Source: Asticcacaulis sp. (GTDB lineage Bacteria; Pseudomonadota; Alphaproteobacteria; Caulobacterales; Caulobacteraceae). From it: DNA of 64,000 bases. Made by a program: the position numbers and the translations under genes. The notes under the pieces are model-generated. The model ran no database searches. It was not told the origin of the DNA and worked only from the letters and a program-made list of their open reading frames with translations. The stretch lies in contig JANQAC010000001.1 of the NCBI GenBank assembly GCA_024707255.1, positions 186,001-250,000 of the forward strand, given 5' to 3'. Every line of letters starts with the position of its first letter. Positions within the stretch are counted from its first letter, which is position 1. Below are positions 52,118 through 60,732 of the stretch, in pieces.

Positions 52118-53374
52118 TCAATATCCCGCCACATCATTGACCAGCTCGAAGGTGACGCCGGCGCCGGTATCCGGATCGAGGGCGGCCCGGCCGGCAAAGG
52201 TCATCTGGATGCCCTTCGGCCCGGTAATCGGCTTTTTCGGCTTGGGGATGAAAACGCGGGCGGCCGTGACCGTGAACGAATTGGAATCGTCGATCTTCCA
52301 GCCGAAAGACAGTTCGCACGGCGACTTGTTGGTGGCCTGGTCGAGCAGGACGCTGTCGGCGAAGCGGACGGTCATATTGACCAGGAAGGACCAGACGCTG
52401 GCGGTCAGGTCGCTGATATCGCCGGTTTCGGTGATATCCTCGCCCTTCTCCAGGTCGTTGGAATAGGTCCAGTCGCCCGCCGTGACCTTGCCCAGCGCCA
52501 CGCCGTTGCGTTTGATGGCGCCGGAGAACTGGGCGAGGCGCTTGGTCGGCTTCACCGAGGGCGTGCCGGCCTGGCTGGTGGTGGCGACGCTTTCATTCTT
52601 GCCGAACAGGCTGACGACCGGGGAGAGCAGGCCGCTGCGCGCCGCCGACATCTTGAGCGAATTGACGCCCATGCCGTAATTCATGAAATATTTCAGCAAA
52701 TCGGGCAGGCCCACCTCGATCGACATCGGCGGCAAGACCGTCCCGCCCGAGGTGAAGACGTGCTTGTTCGCGCCACCTGTAAGGGTGTCGCCCGAAAGCG
52801 TCGCCGTCGTGGTGGTCTCCAGCGTATAGGTGTTGCCGGCAATGCCCAGGGTGTCGTGCTCGATGGTCAGCGAGGTGGCGTCTGCCGTGTAGGTGCATTT
52901 CGCCGTCTGGGTATCGGCGCTGCCGTTGAGAGCGGTAGCCGCGGCGGTGAGGGTGGCGGCCAGGTTGGCGCCGATCAGGATCTGGTTGCCGGTCGTCAGC
53001 GCACTCACGAACGTCCATTCCGTCCCGTTGAGCGTGATCGTCGAATTCGCGGCCGGCTGGGTGCTGAAGGTCAGCTTGCCCGTGGCGGCGGCGAAGGCTG
53101 TGGTGACCGGTGCGCCCAAGCCACCCTTCAGCCAGTAACCCATATTGCGGACACAGGCCGGCACGGTGACATCGCCGTCATTGGTGATGACGTCGAACGT
53201 CGGATCGGACGGGTTTCGCCCCTGGCCGAGCGTGTCGTCCGTCACCAGGGCCTGTTCGGCGCCCAGATTGGACTGGGTGAAGGGTTGCGAGGCGAAGCCG
53301 GATGAGGGCGCAACGCCATATGTCGTCTCAAAAGCCAGCGCCATGACGGCATTGGCACCACGGGCCCAGGGCAT
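52118..53374 (-). CDS. Major tail tube protein with inserted domain
   Basis: 418 residues, well above the usual 200-300 for tail tube proteins. The family-like core is split: N-terminal FDVITNDGDVTVPACVRNMG and C-terminal FSGAIKRNGVALGKVTAGDW, then KPITGPKGIQMTFAGRAALD. Between them (about 105-215) an inserted beta-domain carries INLNG-type repeats: NSTITLNGTEWTFVSALTTG, ILIGANLAATLTAAATALNG and LTIEHDTLGIAGNTYTLETT. AAGGAG lies before the ATG. The insert probably projects from the tube surface. Confidence 0.8.
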   Translation of the reverse strand: MPWARGANAVMALAFETTYGVAPSSGFASQPFTQSNLGAEQALVTDDTLGQGRNPSDPTFDVITNDGDVTVPACVRNMGYWLKGGLGAPVTTAFAAATGKLTFSTQPAANSTITLNGTEWTFVSALTTGNQILIGANLAATLTAAATALNGSADTQTAKCTYTADATSLTIEHDTLGIAGNTYTLETTTTATLSGDTLTGGANKHVFTSGGTVLPPMSIEVGLPDLLKYFMNYGMGVNSLKMSAARSGLLSPVVSLFGKNESVATTSQAGTPSVKPTKRLAQFSGAIKRNGVALGKVTAGDWTYSNDLEKGEDITETGDISDLTASVWSFLVNMTVRFADSVLLDQATNKSPCELSFGWKIDDSNSFTVTAARVFIPKPKKPITGPKGIQMTFAGRAALDPDTGAGVTFELVNDVAGY

Positions 53375-53401
53375 GGGTGTCTCCTTATAAAAGTGGTGGG
53401 A

Positions 53402-53845
53402 TTACTTCAGCGGGTTCGCCGTCCCGTAGGTGACGACGAAGTAAAAAAGGGCGCCGCCAACGGTTTCGGCGCCGTCGGCGGTGGCGTCGTCCGGATCCGG
53501 AACGTCAAGATCGACCCAGTCGCACCGGTCCTGGCCGTCGAAATTGAGGCGGCGGTTAGCTTCAACCGCATCGCCGATCGATACAAGCATCCGGTCGACG
53601 AACTGGTCGCGGGTCAGTGTGGCCGACTCATAGCCCATCACGACACAGGGCACCTTGCGCTCATAAATATAGCGAAGCTGGCCGAGTTCAGTGTCGATCA
53701 GGACGGACTCACCGCGTTTGATTTCAGCATATCCGCCGGCACTGACGCGCGGCGCCTTATCCGGGTTGAAATGGACGTCGGCATGGGGCAAGGCGGCCTT
53801 GACCAGGCGAAAACAACCGTTATCGACGTCTTCATGACTGGACAT
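53402..53845 (-). CDS. Probable tail terminator/completion protein, 147 aa
   Basis: Starts MSSHEDVDNGCFRLVKAALP two bases after the preceding stop; a start 51 bases upstream would lie inside that gene. Lies between the Z-like gene and the tail tube gene, where lambda U sits. Contains TRDQFVDRMLVSIGDAVEAN and ends GGALFYFVVTYGTANPLK. Phage databases often label such proteins misleadingly as acyl-CoA transferase. Function assigned by position only. Confidence 0.6.
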   Translation of the reverse strand: MSSHEDVDNGCFRLVKAALPHADVHFNPDKAPRVSAGGYAEIKRGESVLIDTELGQLRYIYERKVPCVVMGYESATLTRDQFVDRMLVSIGDAVEANRRLNFDGQDRCDWVDLDVPDPDDATADGAETVGGALFYFVVTYGTANPLK

Positions 53846-53847
53846 GA

Positions 53848-54483
53848 TCAGTTTCCGAGATGTCCGGCCACCAGGCCGGGTGTGCGCGCTGCCCATTGAT
53901 CGATGCGGCGCTGGATATCGACCCGCTTGCCAGGCCGAACGGATTTCACCAGAACGAACATCAGCACCAGCTCGGGCTTGCGCCCCTGGGCCAGCCGTCC
54001 ACGGGTTGCCTGACGGAAGCCCCGGCCGCTCTTGCCGGCCACCACATTGACGAAGGCGTAATAATGGCCGAGGCGACCAGGCCGCAGGATCAGGTCCTGA
54101 TTATAAAGGGTCTCGACCTCGACCGGCGTCATGGGCGTCGCGCCGCCGCGGCCATGCTTGTTCGGCGTGTTCTTGGTCGGGATGGCCAGCATCCTGCCGC
54201 CATTGACCGGGACAATGTTCGGATTGCGATCGAAGGCGTCGAGGATCTTCGGCGCTTTCGACCAGACCAGGGCGGCTGGGTCCAGGCTCTTGCCATGCGA
54301 TGGATAGACCTTGAAGCGCCAGGTATTGGCCAGTTTACGACCGAGGCCGGCCTTGATGACGTCCTGGCGGAAGTCGTTACACAGCCCCTCCCCGACTTCA
54401 TTCATGGCAGCCGTTGCGGCCTTTGCCATTTCATCCTCGGCCGCGGCAAACGCCTCGTGCAGGCCCGTTATCTGGCTGCTCAC
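53848..54483 (-). CDS. Z-like minor tail protein (DUF6441 type)
   Basis: 211 residues from a GTG at 54483 that overlaps the previous stop (GTGA); the frame extends upstream to 54606 but only through the neighbouring gene. AGLGRKLANTWRFKVYPSHG, LVWSKAPKILDAFDRNPNIV and MLAIPTKNTPNK fit DUF6441 proteins, which occupy the lambda Z position. Arginine-rich C-terminus. Probably at the head-tail junction or tail tip. Confidence 0.7.
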   Translation of the reverse strand: MSSQITGLHEAFAAAEDEMAKAATAAMNEVGEGLCNDFRQDVIKAGLGRKLANTWRFKVYPSHGKSLDPAALVWSKAPKILDAFDRNPNIVPVNGGRMLAIPTKNTPNKHGRGGATPMTPVEVETLYNQDLILRPGRLGHYYAFVNVVAGKSGRGFRQATRGRLAQGRKPELVLMFVLVKSVRPGKRVDIQRRIDQWAARTPGLVAGHLGN

Positions 54484-54794
54484 CGTGAAACGGTTTCCGT
54501 GGCTTCGCAGGTCCAGACCCGCCCTCGCCGATCGAGGCGCTGGGGTGGCGCGATAATCCTCAAAAGCTGACCACCGACCTCGACCAGGTCGTCGATCGCC
54601 GGACAAGGCACCTCTTTGACGCGAACCTTCAGGATATTGGCCTCGGCCAGAATGCCGGTGCCGGCGGCCATCAGTTCGCGGTCATTATGAAACCGGCGGA
54701 TCAGGGCATCCTGATACTGCCACTTTCCGGGCGCGCCGAAGGTCTCAAAGGCGAGATCGAGCTGCTCTTCCATGGCGTCGTCGAATACGGACAT
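54480..54794 (-). CDS. Head-tail joining protein (gpFII-like)
   Basis: 104 residues with CGGAGGC upstream. Beta-rich: EANILKVRVKEVPCPAIDDL then VEVGGQLLRIIAPPQRLDRR, the small-barrel pattern of gpFII-type adaptors. Lies immediately after the capsid gene and before the Z-like gene, the same order as lambda E-FI-FII-Z. Assignment rests on position and fold impression. Confidence 0.6.
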   Translation of the reverse strand: MSVFDDAMEEQLDLAFETFGAPGKWQYQDALIRRFHNDRELMAAGTGILAEANILKVRVKEVPCPAIDDLVEVGGQLLRIIAPPQRLDRRGRVWTCEATETVSR

Positions 54795-54890
54795 GGCTTG
54801 CCTCCGATTTTAGAAATGATGGGGAGGGCCACAGGAATAACCCTCCCCGCATCCGGCGGCAGGACTGTACGCGCCGCCGGACGGACCCGG

Positions 54891-55969
54891 TTAGTAGGCG
54901 GTCGGCGTGGTCGAGGTGCCGTCGCCGGCCAGAACCTTGACCAGCAACTTCGGGCGACGCCAGAAGGGAAGCTGGTTCATGCGGCCGAGCAGCTCGATAC
55001 CCTTGCCGTGATCCATGACCTTTTCGGTGATCCAGATGGCGGCGTCTTCCGGCGAAACGTCCGATCCGTCCAGCAGGGCGATGTCGTCCGGCGGGCAGCC
55101 ATAGGTCACGTGGCTGCTGGTCGTGCCGGCGGGATAGGCGTGGCCGGTATCGGCGGCGATGACGCGCTGGGGGCCGGTCATCAGGGGAATGATCGCCGGA
55201 TTTTCGTGGAAGGTGATATTGCCGAAGGTGAAGGTGCGCGGGCGCCATTCATCCTCGACCCCACGGACAGGTTGGCCAGGGCGAGGGCGTTTTCCGACGC
55301 CAGCCACTTGTCCTTGACCTTCGGGTGATTGATCAACTTCTGGAAGAACCCGGAATCGACCTCGACATTGACCATGGTCATGCTTTCGTCGGTCAGGTCC
55401 TGGCTGATCAGTTGATAGACCAGGGCGCACTTGCCCTCGACATCGGTCGTGTCGTCCGAGAGATCGAAATAGACTACCTTTTGTGTGATTTCGAAGGCCG
55501 TGAAGAGGTTCAGCACCTCGGCGCCCTTGCCGTCCGTGATGATGCCCTTCAGGGCGCCCCAGCGGAACCATTCGCGCGTCATGTCGAACTTCTTGCGCAG
55601 GCGCGCCAGGGTGCGGTTGGTCTGGTTCGCCAGGGTCTCGGGATTGCGGGACCGCTCAAAGAGCGCCATCATATTCTTGATGTCCCTGGCCGTGAAGGCG
55701 TCCTCGTGCTCGACCTGTGGCACGCGGAAGATGCGGCCGACGCTTGAGCCTTTGCGCGCCTCCGAACGGCCGACCGGCAAAACGGTTATGACGTCGTTCT
55801 CCATGTTGATCTCGAAGTACTCGGTCGCCAGCAGCTCATCTTCGACGAAGAGGCCCTGGCGGCTGAGATAGCCGTACTGGTTCGGCAGCACATTGATGGC
55901 CAGCGAATAGTCGATATTGGTATAGGGGAGCGGGCTCGCCCCCGTCTTGTCGACGACAGTGGTAGACAT
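54891..55969 (-). pseudogene. Major capsid protein (lambda gpE family), frameshifted at 55259-55262
   Basis: The frame from 55969 (MSTTVVDKTGASPLPYTNID) encodes the N-terminal two thirds: YGYLSRQGLFVEDELLATEY, VGRIFRVPQVEHEDAFTARD and WFRWGALKGIITDGKGAEVL, clearly gpE. At the C4 run (plus 55259-55262) it runs off into nonsense. With one more base it reads VEDEWRPRTFTFGNITFHEN and continues RMNQLPFWRRPKLLVKVLAG to 54891, about 358 residues, right for gpE (341 in lambda). AGGAAAA precedes the ATG. Since a capsid protein is essential, this is either a sequencing error or evidence that the prophage is defective. Confidence 0.88.
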
Positions 55970-56051
55970 GTCTTTTTTCCTATTTTTGAGGGGATTAAAG
56001 GGTCGGGCGGCGAGCCGTTACCGGGGATTGGCCGTCAATGACGACCGGGGA

Positions 56052-56735
56052 TCAGTTGCGGGCCAGAATACTGCGCGCTTCGAGCTGGGCGACCCAGACG
56101 GCCTTCTGAGCGTCCGTGGTGCTGTCCGGCCAGACCAGTTCATCGCGGACCACGACGGCCGGCCCGCGATCGAGCACCATGTCCAGAGTGACATCCTCAC
56201 CATCGGGCGCGGTGGCTTCGCACAGGCAGATAGCGGCGGCGATCTGCGAGCCATCGGTGGCCGAGGCATCGACCGGCACATACTTTTCGGCGTCGTCCGA
56301 GGCCGTCACCGTATATTTGACCTGGGCGCCCGCAGCCCAGTCGGTGGCGCCATCCGCGATCGTGCCGGCCAGGCCGCCGATCGAGAAGGCGGAACCCACC
56401 GTGATGATGCCCATATTGACGCCGTCGGGATCCTCCAGGGCGAACACGCCGCCGGCGGACACCGGCTCGATGCAGGTGGCGACCCAGACGCCGAGCTTTG
56501 TATTGGCGGCGGCGGTGGCGCCGGTGATGGCGCCATCGCCCGTCCCGGTCTTGGCCGCGGCCACCGAGCGGGCACCGACGGCAATGACACCGAGAACCGC
56601 CAGCATGGCGAAGACACGTGCCGAACCCGAGCCGGCCAGGCCGGTGACGTTCACGCCGCGGGTAAATTGCTGGTTATACTCATGACGGATCAGATGCCCT
56701 TCCGTCTTCGGGCTGGTGGTCTTGATGACTTGCAT
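56052..56735 (-). CDS. Head decoration protein (lambda gpD-like)
   Basis: 227 residues, about twice lambda gpD. CAGGAG precedes the ATG. The C-terminal part is typical of the HDPD fold (YVPVDASATDGSQIAAAICL then TLDMVLDRGPAVVVRDELVW), preceded by a long beta region (GVFALEDPDGVNMGIITVGS then AFSIGGLAGTIADGATDWAA). Lies between the gpC and gpE genes, the lambda D position. It trims the expanded capsid and stabilises packaged DNA. Confidence 0.82.
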   Translation of the reverse strand: MQVIKTTSPKTEGHLIRHEYNQQFTRGVNVTGLAGSGSARVFAMLAVLGVIAVGARSVAAAKTGTGDGAITGATAAANTKLGVWVATCIEPVSAGGVFALEDPDGVNMGIITVGSAFSIGGLAGTIADGATDWAAGAQVKYTVTASDDAEKYVPVDASATDGSQIAAAICLCEATAPDGEDVTLDMVLDRGPAVVVRDELVWPDSTTDAQKAVWVAQLEARSILARN

Positions 56736-56791
56736 CGCTTAGCTCCTGATTGCAGGTTTTGAGGGAGAGCCGGAAACCGCCCGGCGACGGT

Positions 56792-58307
56792 TTAGGATTT
56801 TCGCCTGAAGTCCTTGGCGGACTTGACCAGGCCGGAGCCGGGCGTTTCGGCTTTCTTGTCGCCATCGGCCCCAACGCGCTTCACGCCGGCCATGGCGTCA
56901 CGCAAAGGCGAGGTTCTGGCGGCGCCGGCCGTGCCTTCGGCAGGCACAGCGGCGACATTGGCCTTGAACTGGGCATAGGTCTGGCCCGAACCAATGGCTG
57001 CGAGCGCAAGCTGCGGATGGGTTTTGGCCTCCGGGCTGCGCGAGATAATGGCCGCTTCAGGTTCCTTGGGGGCCTCATCATCGCCAGTATCGTCATCGTC
57101 CGCGTCATCATCGCCGTGCGTATCGGGATCGTCGACGTCTTCGTCTTCGGATTCACCGCCATCAGTTTCGGCATCGTCTTCCGGCTTGGCCTGGTCGTCG
57201 GCGCTCGCCGTGGTCTTCGGGTGCAGTTGCGCACTCTTGAACATTTCGGTCTCCATTTTGGCTTGGGTTTGGCCGGCCTGGGTTTCCCCTGTGGTTTGAC
57301 CGGCGGGTAAAGTCACAGCGACGGTGGAACCGCCGAAGGTGGCGAGAAGAGCCTGAAACGCCTCTTCTTCGGTCTCGATGGCATCGACGAAGCCAAGCGA
57401 CAGGCCGGAGCGCTCCGGATCGTCATGGTCGCCCATGTAGACGCGCGCCCGGGTGGCGATCAGGGCCTCCGGGGTCAGGACGGGGCGACCGGTAGCGACG
57501 TCGGCCACGAAATCCCGACCGCACTGGTCAATCTCTGCCTGCAGGTCGGCGCGCGCCGAGGCCGAAAGCGGCTTCCAGTACGCGCCGGCCGTCTTTTCCT
57601 CGCCGAACTGGATGGCCTCGACCTTGATGCCGGCCTGTTCATAGGCCCCGGAATAGTCCGCATGGACGATAACCGCGCCGATCGAGCCGACCAGGCCCAC
57701 CTTGGGCGCGGAAATACGATCGCCCTGGGCGGCGATCCAATAGGCGGCCGATGCCGCCATATCCGAGAAAAAAGTGAATGGGCTTGCCACCGGCCGCGGC
57801 CCGCGCCGAACGAATATAGGCCGCCAGCGCCGGCAGGCCGCCCGCCACCGGCCCGCCGGGGCAATTCATGCGGATAAACAGCCCCTTTACACGCGCGTCA
57901 TTGGCCGCATCGCGCAGCCCCGCGAGCAGGGTGTCATAACCATGATACCAGGTGCCGCACCAGTAATCGCCCTGGGCGCTCAGGGCCGTACTGACGTCAA
58001 AAAGCGCTGCGCCCTGGTACAGCGACCAGCAAAACCCTTCGTCCTCCGGCTCACCATAGGCTTGCTGCGCCCAGAGCGGTGAATAACAGGCCGGTTTTGC
58101 CGGTTCCTGCGTGCCGGCCTCATCATCTTCCATGGCCATCGGCCGGAAAATATTCAGCTTGCGCAGATTGGCGAGCAGCCGGCTTTCCGTCCGCATACCG
58201 CGCGGATCGGCGGCGGCCAGCCGTTCGATCAGGGCCTCGGCGGCTTCGGGCAACATGAGGAGCGGCCGGCGCGTATATCGCGCCAGCAAGGCGGCAGAAT
58301 TAGACAT
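56792..58307 (-). pseudogene. Capsid maturation protease/scaffold (lambda gpC, S49 family), frameshifted at 57768-57773
   Basis: The first frame (58307 down) gives the N-terminal half, with GLFIRMNCPGGPVAGGLPAL. At an A6 run (plus 57768-57773, T6 on the coding strand) it goes out of frame. Removing one T gives PIHFFSDMAASAAYWIAAQG, with the S49 catalytic serine in AAS, and continues KVGLVGSIGAVIVHADYSGA to 56792, about 505 residues in all. The last third is extremely acidic (DDADDDDTGDDEAPKEPE), as expected for a scaffold domain like Nu3. AGAGGT precedes the ATG. Confidence 0.88.
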
Positions 58308-58315
58308 AAATACCT

Positions 58316-60067
58316 CTAAATATTTGGCCGGGCGTCGAGTGACGCCTCATGCTCAGCGCTCATGGCGACCCGGCGTATCCAGGCCAAAGCCGAACCGGCG
58401 ATCCCGCGTTTGGGGGCCGATGCCGTCTTGTCGCCCGGCCGTTGATCGGCGGGATCGGTCGTTTGCGTGTCCGCCGCCGGCGCATTCGGATCATTATTGC
58501 CCGGCTCTTCATCCGGCAGACCGAGATCGGCCTTGAGCTGGCGTTCATGCGCCTTTTGCTCCAGGACCTCTTCGTAATCCTTGCCCTGTTCGGCGCATTC
58601 GTCTTCCAGCGTGGAAATACCGGCCTCGATGCGCGCCGCCGCGGCGGCGATTTCCTTCACCGGGTCGATATAACCCCGGCCAGGGCCCAGCCACCGGCCA
58701 TCGGCATAGGCGTCGATGGCGTCATAGAAGTCCGGCGCACCCGCAGGCGGGGCGATCCGGCCGGAATCGAAGGCTTCCTCCAGCCAGGCCACGAAGAACG
58801 GCTTCACCAGGTGCGATTCCAGCGTGCCCATCAGGGCCAGCGTATCGGACCAGGCGTGAATCATGGCCGCCCGTGCAGACGAATAGTTCGTCTGCGAATA
58901 ATCCATGGACAGTTCTTCATAGGTGACGCCCAGGGCCGCGGCGATCAGCCGGATGATGGCGCGGGTGAAGGGCTCGAACTGGGTAACGTCCTTGCTGGCT
59001 GTCGCCAGTTGGATTTCATCATCGAAGGCAAGCGTCGGCAGGACCGCGTCGCCCATCTCGATGGCATTGTCTTCGTAATGACTGTACCGTTCCTTATCGA
59101 ACTTGATCAGGTCGTCTACGCTGCCGCCGAAGGCTTCGCCGACCGCCTTAAAGCCGGAATTCGACTTGATATAACCCAGGATCAGCGCGTTGATCGTCGC
59201 CGCCTGGATCGTGGCATCGGTAAATTTGCTGAAGCCGCGGAAGGATTTCAGCGTCGAGGCGAAACGCGTGATGCCGCGCGTCTGGCCGGCGCGGTCCGGA
59301 TCGAAGCCGTGCAGGATGTTCGGACGGCCAAGCGGCGTCGAATAACGGGGATGGCGCTGGTATGTCAGCGATTTGGCCGAAAACCCGACGTCGCGCGGAT
59401 GGCGCTCGCGGATATGATAGGCGATCGGCACATCATTGTCGTTGAATTCGACGCCGGCGCGCAGATTGTCACCGTTCATGCGGCCGAGCGGGTTCCCCAG
59501 GCGGTCGGGATCGAGCAGCTTCAGGCAGGTTTTGTAACGCGCCATCGGGTCGTCATCGGCATAGACCACCTGAGCCAGGAACTCACCGTCCTGCATCAGG
59601 TGCGATGTGGCCACGCGCAGTTGCTGGCCGAAATGCAGCTTGCGCTCGGCGTCCGACAGGAAGGCGTAGCTATTGGCGTACAGCTTCCACTCGGTGTTGA
59701 TCAGTTGCCCCAGCTCACGCGCTGCGGCCGGATCGATACCTAGGGCGCGGGCGTTCGGCTTCGAGGAAAAACGCCAGCCACGCCCGACGGCGGCGTTTTT
59801 CTTCCGCGCCACGCCGGCCGAGGCGATCGGATCGTTGCGGAACTGGTCCCGCGCCCGGCCGACCAGGTTGTGGCGGGCCGGAAAGTACTCCCGGTCGATC
59901 GATTGCAGCGATATCGGCCAGCGCCGCATAAAGGTGCCCGAACGGCGGGCGCCCTCATAGGCGATGCCGGCGTCGATCGCCTCCACCGCACTGTTGGCGG
60001 ACGCACGGGTCCGGCCCGCCACGCCGGAGCGTCTCGGTTGGGCCACTGGCCGGTTCAGATTACGCAT
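58316..60067 (-). CDS. Portal protein (lambda gpB family)
   Basis: 583 residues (lambda gpB 533). Clear lambda-portal segments: HNLVGRARDQFRNDPIASAG, MQDGEFLAQVVYADDDPMAR, KLLDPDRLGNPLGRMNGDNL and YEELSMDYSQTNYSSARAAM. The portal forms the dodecameric gate at one capsid vertex and docks terminase. Its last bases lie nine bases before the gpC start. The N-terminus is arginine-rich and the C-terminus acidic/Asn-Asp-rich (GNNDPNAPAADTQTTDP). Confidence 0.93.
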   Translation of the reverse strand: MRNLNRPVAQPRRSGVAGRTRASANSAVEAIDAGIAYEGARRSGTFMRRWPISLQSIDREYFPARHNLVGRARDQFRNDPIASAGVARKKNAAVGRGWRFSSKPNARALGIDPAAARELGQLINTEWKLYANSYAFLSDAERKLHFGQQLRVATSHLMQDGEFLAQVVYADDDPMARYKTCLKLLDPDRLGNPLGRMNGDNLRAGVEFNDNDVPIAYHIRERHPRDVGFSAKSLTYQRHPRYSTPLGRPNILHGFDPDRAGQTRGITRFASTLKSFRGFSKFTDATIQAATINALILGYIKSNSGFKAVGEAFGGSVDDLIKFDKERYSHYEDNAIEMGDAVLPTLAFDDEIQLATASKDVTQFEPFTRAIIRLIAAALGVTYEELSMDYSQTNYSSARAAMIHAWSDTLALMGTLESHLVKPFFVAWLEEAFDSGRIAPPAGAPDFYDAIDAYADGRWLGPGRGYIDPVKEIAAAAARIEAGISTLEDECAEQGKDYEEVLEQKAHERQLKADLGLPDEEPGNNDPNAPAADTQTTDPADQRPGDKTASAPKRGIAGSALAWIRRVAMSAEHEASLDARPNI

Positions 60068-60090
60068 GGTGTTAAACGGCCCCCGGCGCG

Positions 60091-60483
60091 TCAGACGTTA
60101 AGCGAAGCCTGGTTGGCCCCGGCGCCGTCGCTCTTGGCGTCTTCAGCCTTGATCTCCGCGGCAACACCGGCTGGAGCGCTATCCGTTTTGATAGCGCGGC
60201 CCGCCGGCTTTTTCGCAAGTTCTTCTTCAGGCGCCGGGGACGCCTCGACTGCGGGCTTCACGTCGGTTTCGATTTCGGCCAATTTGGCGGTCAGATCGTC
60301 TTCGAGGGCCGTCATTTCAGCATCTGCCGATTGCAGGCCGTCGATCGCCTTGCGCAGATTGCGATACTGGTCGATACCCAGTGCCTGCGGCAGGGATTGC
60401 AGAACCGCTGAAACCGTGGCGGCCAGCAAGAGGGCCGAACTGCGGAAACCGCGCGAAGCGGCCAGATATTTGTCTTGAGACAT
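60091..60483 (-). CDS. Hypothetical protein between gpW and portal, 130 aa
   Basis: Starts MSQDKYLAASRGFRSSALLL with AAAGGAC upstream. N-terminal about 40 residues are hydrophobic-helical (LLAATVSAVLQSLPQALG), then a coiled region (AEMTALEDDLTAKLAEIETD) and a lysine/alanine/proline-rich tail. No known family; lambda has no gene here. Could be a small head-assembly factor, by location only. Confidence 0.55.
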   Translation of the reverse strand: MSQDKYLAASRGFRSSALLLAATVSAVLQSLPQALGIDQYRNLRKAIDGLQSADAEMTALEDDLTAKLAEIETDVKPAVEASPAPEEELAKKPAGRAIKTDSAPAGVAAEIKAEDAKSDGAGANQASLNV

Positions 60484-60498
60484 GGAAAGTCCTTTCGA

Positions 60499-60732
60499 TT
60501 AAACGGAAAAACGCAGGGGCCCGCGCTGGCGGGTAACACTGCCGGTGGCGGCCTTAGCCTCCAGATCGGCGATCGCGCGCTCAAGGCGCTTGATATTGGC
60601 CTCGGTCGGCTGCATCCAGCGCATCCGCTCGCCATCGGATTCCACTTCCTGGACAGCCACCCCCATGATCAGCTTGTCATAGGCGGCCTTCAGCTTGGCG
60701 AGACGTGCCGCCTCTTCTGTAGTCAGGGCCAT
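60499..60732 (-). CDS. Head-tail connector gpW
   Basis: 77 residues: MALTTEEAARLAKLKAAYDK at the start, then LIMGVAVQEVESDGERM and ANIKRLERAIADLEAK. This is the gpW pattern (lambda W is 68 residues): a helix, a beta-hairpin and a second helix. Overlaps the terminase stop as TGATG. gpW binds the portal after DNA packaging so that gpFII and the tail can attach. Confidence 0.88.
   Translation of the reverse strand: MALTTEEAARLAKLKAAYDKLIMGVAVQEVESDGERMRWMQPTEANIKRLERAIADLEAKAATGSVTRQRGPLRFSV

Noticed and set aside
54891..55571. A 226-codon independent gene overlapping the capsid gene
   Set aside because: Its first half is nonsense sequence out of frame with gpE; only the second half is real and it is the displaced gpE C-terminus.
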